Below are positions 38,407-64,000 of a stretch of 64,000 nucleotides of DNA, in pieces. The notes below the pieces were generated by a model. The model was not told the DNA's origin. It searched no databases and was given only the letters and a program-made list of their open reading frames with translations. Positions within the stretch are counted from its first letter, which is position 1; each line of letters opens with the position of its first letter. The stretch is from Haliclona indistincta. Lineage: Eukaryota; Porifera; Demospongiae; Haplosclerida; Chalinidae. The stretch covers positions 14,119,928 through 14,183,927 of the forward strand of contig OZ024788.1 in NCBI GenBank assembly GCA_964017065.1, in the 5' to 3' direction. The position numbers and the translations under genes are program-made.

Positions 38407-40668
38407 TCAGTTGAGAACAGAGAGGCTTTGCAATCTATTGGCCTGGGAGTCATGACAAGATATGTACGCTTTGAGATGTTGAGGTAATGTAGTACCATTG
38501 TAACATATATCGTATGAGGAAATAGCTTGTGAAGAGAGGCACATTAGAGAAGGTATTGTTCCATGTCCCAGAAGAGCACGAAGCAAGTCACCATGAGTGG
38601 AGTCAGCAGCTGCCAGGAGGTACTGCTCGGCTGTCAGTCCACCATCATCAACAGCATCTATGTGAGCCCCATAATCTAGTAGAGCCGAGAATGTGATACC
38701 TGGTTCATTGCGCCCGGGATGTTCAACCTGCACATATGCCGCCAAGTGAAGTGGTCTCATTCCGGTATAATCCATATAGTTGACAATCTTCTTTCCTCCA
38801 CACTTGAGCAGAGCAATGAGTAGGCGCTCAGAGTTCTTTCTCCGAAGAGCTAGATGAAGAAGTGTTGAACATCTATTCTTGCTGTCAAACACTGTGGGAC
38901 ACCCATCTACAAGTATGGTAACAGCTTCGAGGAATTTCTCACTCTCTCCTAGTTTAATCCAGTGTGTTACAATGTCTAGTAGTCCCTTGGCTAGTAGCTC
39001 TGTCTCACAAAGAGGAACAAGGTGAGGGTGCGTAGAAGAGACAAACTGGCTATAGGCAGCTATTGAGCTAGCTGAGTTGGTGAGAGTTGCAGCAAGAAGA
39101 GGCGCCCATGAGTCGTATGTTAGTTTCTCAGAATACCTTTGGATGAAGTGGAGGATCGTGTTTAGTAAGCGTATCAACAAAGTGCAGCAACTTTCTGATC
39201 CAGCAAGTAGATAGTCGGCTCGTTCAATAAGAGAGAGAAGGTGAAAAGATGCTCTTTGTAATATGAGCAATGCTTCTTGATAGTGACTCCAGTTAAACAG
39301 ACATTTGCAGCTTCGTAGCATTAGATGAATTGTGCCTTCGAGACCATATCCGACTAATTCTGTCAGTAGCAGACACTGCCACACCACGTCAAAAGGAGAT
39401 GACAGCTTTTCTCCGTCGAGAAGATCATGGAGCTTTGTCACCACTTCATGTTTTGGGTCCTCTCTGTCTGTCTTGATTTCGCAAATCCGTCCCATCGTGG
39501 CTAGGTACTCCTTCAGTTGAGTGGTGCATTGTTTGAGTATTGGTGCTTCACAATCTCCTTCCATCCACTTGCTAACAGTGGTGATTACCTCAACGAGGAA
39601 GCCGTCAGCTTTACATGTAGATGGGCAATCGGGATGTGACAGGAACTGACGAGTGACTCCAGTAGGAAGAGGAGGTGTGGCAGCTGACATGTTCTCCTCG
39701 TACCCAATCATCATGCTCTTCAGTCGTCGGTAGTCATGATTCTTTGCATTTGAGAGCTTTGACTGCAGCAGGTGGTAGATGGGAGCAAGGAGCATGCCTT
39801 GATCAGCAACGTGCAGTGGGCAGGGGCTGACTTGTAGTGTAAGATGACGACTGCTGTGGAAATGAGGATCGACACCGCAAGCAAGAAGGTGCTTTACTAC
39901 CTGAGTGTTGCCTTCAGCTGCAGCTATATGGATAGCAGTGTATCCACGGCTGTCAGTGATATCAGCTTTGGCTCCTGCGTCGAGCAGGATTGAGACCAAC
40001 TCCAGTGATATCTTAGATTTGAGCATGCTCACGTGCATTAGCGCTGTTAGTGAGTTGCCTCCTTTGCGATTCACGTCTGCTCCTCGCCTGATGAGGAATC
40101 TGGCAATTTTCGTTGCCTCTGGGCTCAGCTTGATGACTTTAAGAAGAGGTGTTTCTGAGCAGCAATCAAGCGAATCAATGCACGCCCCAGCAGATACAAG
40201 AGTCTTTGCCATGTCTAGGAAGCCCTCTATAGCAGCCATGTGCAGCAGAGTGGTGGCGTGCCATTCGAGATCGTTGCTGCTGTGAGATTCTTCTTGCTCC
40301 TCCTCTCCGTGGACTCGAGGGAGAATCGACACGTGGCTGTGCAGCAACGGCTTGTCAACGAGGCTACCGCGGACGTACTTGATTGGTGCGTTAATGTCGA
40401 AGTGCTGTGAATGGTTCTTCAAGAAGTAGCGCAGAATGTCCAGCCTACCTCGTCGACAAACGGCAAGAAGAAATACATCGAGTCCATGCTGGAATGTCTG
40501 GGCGTTGATGAGGAGGTTGCGTTGTGCAAGCGACTTCTTAAAGTAATTTGAGAAGCTCTTGAAGTCTTGATGGTTGCCGGTCAACTTTGCCTTCAGCTCG
40601 GCAAGGTCGCTGCTACTTGGGATCCATTGTTCGCGAGAACCGATTGCAACTCCAGTGACTCTCTCCAT
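38407..40668 (-). CDS. FEM1-like ankyrin-repeat protein 1 (753 aa, single exon)
   Basis: ATG at 40668, stop at 38407-38409, no introns. Ankyrin repeats lie at about residues 58-95, 137-170, 171-205, 206-240 and 241-272 (HATTLLHMAAIEGF, SETPLLKVIK, NSLTALMH, RGYTAIHIAAAEGN). A helical middle region of about 350 residues follows, then two more ankyrin repeats (TLLHLALRRKN, MRPLHLAAYV). The C-terminus, SLMCLSSQAISSYDICY then LPQHLKAYISCH, aligns with the FEM1 end that holds the Elongin-BC-binding box. FEM1 proteins are substrate receptors of CUL2 ubiquitin ligases recognising C-terminal degrons. Overall length is slightly above typical FEM1 and the middle is diverged, so substrate specificity is unknown. 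Paralogue of the next gene. Confidence 0.75.
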   Translation of the reverse strand: MERVTGVAIGSREQWIPSSSDLAELKAKLTGNHQDFKSFSNYFKKSLAQRNLLINAQTFQHGLDVFLLAVCRRGRLDILRYFLKNHSQHFDINAPIKYVRGSLVDKPLLHSHVSILPRVHGEEEQEESHSSNDLEWHATTLLHMAAIEGFLDMAKTLVSAGACIDSLDCCSETPLLKVIKLSPEATKIARFLIRRGADVNRKGGNSLTALMHVSMLKSKISLELVSILLDAGAKADITDSRGYTAIHIAAAEGNTQVVKHLLACGVDPHFHSSRHLTLQVSPCPLHVADQGMLLAPIYHLLQSKLSNAKNHDYRRLKSMMIGYEENMSAATPPLPTGVTRQFLSHPDCPSTCKADGFLVEVITTVSKWMEGDCEAPILKQCTTQLKEYLATMGRICEIKTDREDPKHEVVTKLHDLLDGEKLSSPFDVVWQCLLLTELVGYGLEGTIHLMLRSCKCLFNWSHYQEALLILQRASFHLLSLIERADYLLAGSESCCTLLIRLLNTILHFIQRYSEKLTYDSWAPLLAATLTNSASSIAAYSQFVSSTHPHLVPLCETELLAKGLLDIVTHWIKLGESEKFLEAVTILVDGCPTVFDSKNRCSTLLHLALRRKNSERLLIALLKCGGKKIVNYMDYTGMRPLHLAAYVQVEHPGRNEPGITFSALLDYGAHIDAVDDGGLTAEQYLLAAADSTHGDLLRALLGHGTIPSLMCLSSQAISSYDICYNGTTLPQHLKAYISCHDSQANRLQSLSVLN

Positions 40669-41539
40669 ACTATAGTACTACTGCTGCAAGAAGAACTGGC
40701 TGGCTCACTGCTGCTGCAGAGTGAAGAGTGAAGTGAGTGTCTGTCGGAGTTTTATTGAAGCCAAAAATGGGCGTGTTGACAGTAAACAAACGAGTTTCCT
40801 TCCATATCAGACAGTATTGTGGCAATACTCTTGGCTGCTAAGTGGGCAGATATGGACAATGTGGGAGTAGTTTCATCATTAGCTACAGCACTAGTACTAA
40901 GATCATGGGAATACATGATCTTGAAATGTAGCCGAGTACGCAGTGCATAGACCATCTCATCACGTGTCGCTGTTGAACACACAACAGTACACAGCAGAAC
41001 CATCCATGACAGCTGCATGATAGAAGAACCATCCATGACAAGTGCATGATAAAAGAACCATCCATGACAAGTGCATGATAAAAGAACCATCCATGACAAC
41101 TGTATGATAAAAGAGCCATCCATGACATGATAAAAGTATACAGCACAGTTTGCAGTACCTGCTAGTATTATGTTATTTGATGACTTGCTTGTTTAAGACT
41201 ATTTTGGGTAACATAGTGTGGTATGTATAGTTTGGTTTACAGGGATATGTCACAATATAACTTGTCTTGTGGAAAACAGTGCTTGACTGTATGTACTGTG
41301 TAAAAGAACTTACCTATATACCATACTATAGACAGCCAACCTGCCATAGACATATATGGTTGTGATGTTACTGGGCTACAAATTAGGCTAAAACTGCAGC
41401 GAAAGCTGTTTTACTAATTTACATAGGTTTAGAGTAAATAGTGTATCTGTGTATGATGTGATCATCAACATCTCTAAATAATAAAATTGGATAAAACAAC
41501 ACCTACATGAATAATAATTATAATCTTGAAAGAAATAGA
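40669..41539. other. Gap between the FEM1-like genes
   Basis: Upstream region of FEM1-like 1, a 29-bp minisatellite at 41003-41128 and the 3' flank of FEM1-like 2. A 123-codon minus ORF (40752-41123) is half minisatellite; its other half has no family I recognise. Confidence 0.45.
41003..41128. repeat. Minisatellite, 29-bp unit, about 4 copies
   Basis: Unit agaaccatccatgacaagtg, catgataaa with small variants. Confidence 0.85.
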
Positions 41540-43966
41540 CTAGAGTTGGTTGGAAATAACAAATTTATAACCTTGTGATTTATCATTTTTGTCATCTTTT
41601 TCTTCTATAGTAGGTTGGTATGAATGCCAAGTAATTAATGTTTTTAATCGTGAAGGATAGTCAAGAGTCAAGTACGGTATGCCATGTGCCAGAATAGATC
41701 GAGCAGAGATGCAAGCCAGTGGTAATGGTGAATCAAAGAGAGTTCGTAGCATCGGGTGACTTGTGTTGCTATAGTAACGTTTAACACTGTTACCATATCC
41801 ATCAGTGGCATCTGGGTGAGCCCCATACTCGAGTAGACTATCCACTAGTTTAGTGGATCTAATGGCCGCTAGATGGATTGGACGACAGCCGTCTGAATCA
41901 AGGGTATTGATGACACTGTGACCACCAGCATCAAGCAATAGTTCCATTAGCTTGTTTCGCTTCTTTCCCTCCGGCCACATGTTAATAATCACATGAAGAA
42001 GAGTGGTATTCTTGGCTCCAGGAACTGCAATTACAAGACACTTTTCAACTAGTTTCTCTAAGACAGGTTCACATTGCTGTTGATTACCGACAGCTAGCCA
42101 ACAGCACAAGCAATGAAGCAAGCATCGAGCAATGTAACGATTATCCCAGTTAGGAAAAAGATGGCTGTGTGTCGAGTTGGTGAACTCAACATATCTGCAA
42201 AAACACTCTGTTACATTCTCAATAATAGCTCTAAATACTTTAGGAGCTGCTCCAATGATTTGGTTGTTAGTCTCTGCAAGAACATTGATTATTACAGCAA
42301 ACAACTCTAACATCAGAATATAGACTATTTGACCTAAAGCAACAATCTTTCCCTCATTGACAAGATACAACAACATCTGCGATGCTCGATGAAGAAGATA
42401 AAAACTGCGTTCTTCGATTGAGCTAGCGTTGCCGAGAGCAACGGCTAACACTCTTAGGAGAAGCTGTATCACTACCTCGTGACCAAACCCAAGCATATGC
42501 TCAGCGACAATAACCTGACACAAACCAGCTAGAGTAGGATTCCATCTTTTTTGAATAAGACCACCATCACGAGACGATACTTTGACTAAGTCTGATAAGG
42601 AGTTGATCAGAGGATCATTTCTTGTCAAATAAGCTTGAATCAAAGAAGAAGAAAATGTGAAGTCGTCGACATCTTTGAGCATAGAAGCGTACTCGCATGC
42701 TTGGCGCTCGGGCTCCATCATTGGTTGCTGTGACATGGCATACAATGTCGCCTCGACAAGCCGTGCTGTAGTCTTGCAAGATGGTGGACACTCTGGTTTA
42801 GCCACAAACATTGTTGTAATGCTCATGTGAGGTTTGTAATTTGCTTCAGCTGATTTAGCGTAAGTGAAAAGCTCCTTTGAATTTTTCTGGCAATTCACAA
42901 AATCGGGTATATCTCGATTGAGATGTTGAATGATTCCTTTGAAGCCAAACATCTGATCAGCCACACACAGAGGAGAGGGCATGGAAGAATGGACACCACT
43001 CACAGGGAACTGAGGGTCTACACCATGGTCAAAGAGCGCCTTGATTACCCTCTCGTTAGCCCAAGAAGAAGCAGTATGGAGAGCTGAGTAGCCTCGACCA
43101 TCTGTCATATTAGGGTCAGCTCCTGCATCAAGAAGCAATGGAACTAGCTCTGAAGTGTCTTCGGAGGTGCTTTTAGCAGCCACAATTAGAGGCGTTAAAG
43201 TGCTCATTCCTCGGTAATTAGGGTTAGCACCGTGTTTAATCAGGGCGCTAATAAGAGGGGCATCCTCTGGATGAGTCTCAACTGCCTTCAGCAGAGGAGT
43301 ATCACCGCAGCAATCAGTGCTGTCTACAATGGCGCCTGCTGACAGCAACATTTCCACAATCTCTAGATGTTGGTGCATGACAGCGCCATGAAGAAGCGTG
43401 GTCGAGTGAAGCTGCTGTTTCTCAGAAAGAACCAAGTCAGGGCAATACACACGAGACACAATCGAAAGACGGGCTAATCGTTTTTCCATACTATCCTTGG
43501 TCTCTCTGATGCATTTTATGCGGGCATTGATATCAAAATCTTTAGAGTGATTATCGATAAAGTATCGTACCACCTCAGCACAGCCATTGAAGCAAGCGAA
43601 CAGCACAACCTGATTCAAACCACTTTTGAATGTCTCGGCACCGATAGTGAGAGATGAAGACGTGCGATCTTTGATCTTCTTTATGATCCCCTCGATATCT
43701 TTAGGACTATCTTCCTTGCTTGCTCCTTTCTTCGCTTCGTTATCCTTCAGTCCTGCATAATCACATCTTTCTGTGTATTCAGCTTTATCAACAGGTTCCT
43801 TGGCTTCTCCTAAGAGCTCCCCTTTCAGCAGAACTATGTCAAACTGGTCTAGCTTCCATTCCTTTGGGCGAGTAGATTCCTGTTCTTTTTTGGCACTAGT
43901 CGGTGACTCTTCGGAAGATCTTTTCAGCGAGGGAGCGAGGTCACTGGTAACATCCTCATCGTTCAT
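41540..43966 (-). CDS. FEM1-like ankyrin-repeat protein 2 (808 aa, single exon)
   Basis: First in-frame ATG is at 43966 (MNDEDVTSD); the frame stays open to 44071 but only from a GTG. The N-terminus is charged and probably disordered. Then an ankyrin block (ETFKSGLNQVVLFACFNGC, STTLLHGAVMHQHL, DTPLLKAVETHPED, LTPLIVAAKS, RGYSALHTASSWAN), a helical middle, and two C-terminal ankyrins (TTLLHVIINMWPEG, CRPIHLAAIRST). The end, PLACISARSILAHGIPY then PSRLKTLITWH, matches the FEM1 C-terminal Elongin-BC-binding region better than paralogue 1 does. A hydrophilic tail (EEKDDKNDKSQ) extends beyond it. Likely CUL2-type ubiquitin ligase receptor, inferred. Shares a short divergent promoter with HIBCH. 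Confidence 0.78.
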   Translation of the reverse strand: MNDEDVTSDLAPSLKRSSEESPTSAKKEQESTRPKEWKLDQFDIVLLKGELLGEAKEPVDKAEYTERCDYAGLKDNEAKKGASKEDSPKDIEGIIKKIKDRTSSSLTIGAETFKSGLNQVVLFACFNGCAEVVRYFIDNHSKDFDINARIKCIRETKDSMEKRLARLSIVSRVYCPDLVLSEKQQLHSTTLLHGAVMHQHLEIVEMLLSAGAIVDSTDCCGDTPLLKAVETHPEDAPLISALIKHGANPNYRGMSTLTPLIVAAKSTSEDTSELVPLLLDAGADPNMTDGRGYSALHTASSWANERVIKALFDHGVDPQFPVSGVHSSMPSPLCVADQMFGFKGIIQHLNRDIPDFVNCQKNSKELFTYAKSAEANYKPHMSITTMFVAKPECPPSCKTTARLVEATLYAMSQQPMMEPERQACEYASMLKDVDDFTFSSSLIQAYLTRNDPLINSLSDLVKVSSRDGGLIQKRWNPTLAGLCQVIVAEHMLGFGHEVVIQLLLRVLAVALGNASSIEERSFYLLHRASQMLLYLVNEGKIVALGQIVYILMLELFAVIINVLAETNNQIIGAAPKVFRAIIENVTECFCRYVEFTNSTHSHLFPNWDNRYIARCLLHCLCCWLAVGNQQQCEPVLEKLVEKCLVIAVPGAKNTTLLHVIINMWPEGKKRNKLMELLLDAGGHSVINTLDSDGCRPIHLAAIRSTKLVDSLLEYGAHPDATDGYGNSVKRYYSNTSHPMLRTLFDSPLPLACISARSILAHGIPYLTLDYPSRLKTLITWHSYQPTIEEKDDKNDKSQGYKFVISNQL

Positions 43967-44138
43967 ATTAGAACGTACGAGCGAAAGAGCTAGCGAGGGA
44001 CGACGAGTCGACGTGGAGAAACTCTGAGCAGCAGGGAGCCGCACCCATACCAGGCGTGGTTTCCTAGACACGTGACGTCGAGCGTGACGTCTCTATTCTC
44101 GTGGTGGAGCTGGTTCTAGCTCGCAGTATAGAATAGCT
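43967..44138. promoter_or_regulatory. Bidirectional promoter, FEM1-like 2 / HIBCH
   Basis: 172 bp separate the two start codons. It contains CACGTG (44070-44075) fused to TGACGTC, and a second TGACGTC at 44085-44091: an E-box and two CRE-like half sites. No TATA box. Arrangement is seen directly; use as a shared promoter is inference. Confidence 0.5.
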
Positions 44139-63752
<19,614 letters not shown>

Positions 63753-64000
63753 GTGAGCTGTATTATGGATTCTGTTTAATTTCAAAACAAGCAAATCTCA
63801 AATCATAATTCATAGTTTATACAATGACAGACTGTATAGTGTTAGTGGCTAGCTAATGGCACTTGTAGTGGTCAACATTTGGTCAATGTGGGTCATAGCT
63901 GTGTGACTGGAGGTATTAGTAAGCTGGACAATTCAGAGTGACCTCCTATAGTATGCAAGTACCTCATTGCATGTACTACTCTCTGCTGATTGTGCACATT
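63753..64000. other. HIBCH intron 15, start
   Basis: Begins with donor gtgagc after TGC ATT. No further HIBCH exon is visible before the window ends. Confidence 0.5.

Noticed and set aside
40752..41146. Minus-strand ORFs of 123 and 87 codons between the FEM1-like genes
   Set aside because: Mostly the 29-bp minisatellite in different frames. The remainder has no recognisable family or splice support.
43967..44071. N-terminal extension of FEM1-like 2 (frame open to 44071)
   Set aside because: It begins with GTG; the first ATG in frame is 43966, used here as the start.

Overview
The window is animal (metazoan) nuclear DNA. It has spliced genes with canonical GT-AG introns as short as about 47 nt, and clear metazoan orthologues: a RIC1-like Golgi Rab-GEF subunit, two FEM1-like ankyrin proteins and the mitochondrial enzyme HIBCH. 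The remainder is dense in minisatellites, hairpin MITEs, a hAT element and a tRNA-derived SINE. I infer an early-branching invertebrate, most likely a sponge, from the compact introns and the unfamiliar ITIM-bearing receptors. The sequence alone does not prove the species.

Region 1 (1-31896, all + strand) is a tandem array of nine related genes, called A to I here. Complete members are built from a near-identical signal-peptide exon (61 or 67 nt), one exon with a 10-cysteine ectodomain (CCxC followed by a WDC), a Thr-rich stalk joined to a Val-rich transmembrane helix, and a cytoplasmic tail full of tyrosine motifs. Most tails end in the same two-part module containing LVYSAV, KDGKKTTVK, MVYSAV and QDGKKTSVK. 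The exon phases (1, 1, and 2 where a tail intron exists) are conserved, and every full model sums to a multiple of three. A is cut by the window edge, C lacks its first two exons, and D has a short variant tail. Architecture and clustering suggest paired-type or inhibitory-type surface receptors, perhaps for self or immune recognition. That function is inference.

Between and inside these genes lie segmental duplications, a 57-bp and a 39-bp minisatellite, several inverted-repeat elements, a SINE and a 774-bp hAT element whose 8-bp target duplication copies the splice donor of gene G.

Region 2 (32856-44138) lies on the minus strand. A RIC1-like gene is recognisable only for its N-terminal WD/beta-propeller part (ten exons, about 563 codons). 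It is followed by two single-exon FEM1-like ankyrin genes (753 and 808 residues) in tandem.

Region 3 (44139-64000, + strand) is HIBCH, divergently transcribed from the second FEM1-like gene across about 172 bp. Fifteen exons can be placed, covering 355 codons, and the 3' end lies outside the window. Its introns are filled with minisatellites of different unit lengths (37, 25, 30, 45, 35 and 40 bp) and simple repeats. The largest is about 6.3 kb.
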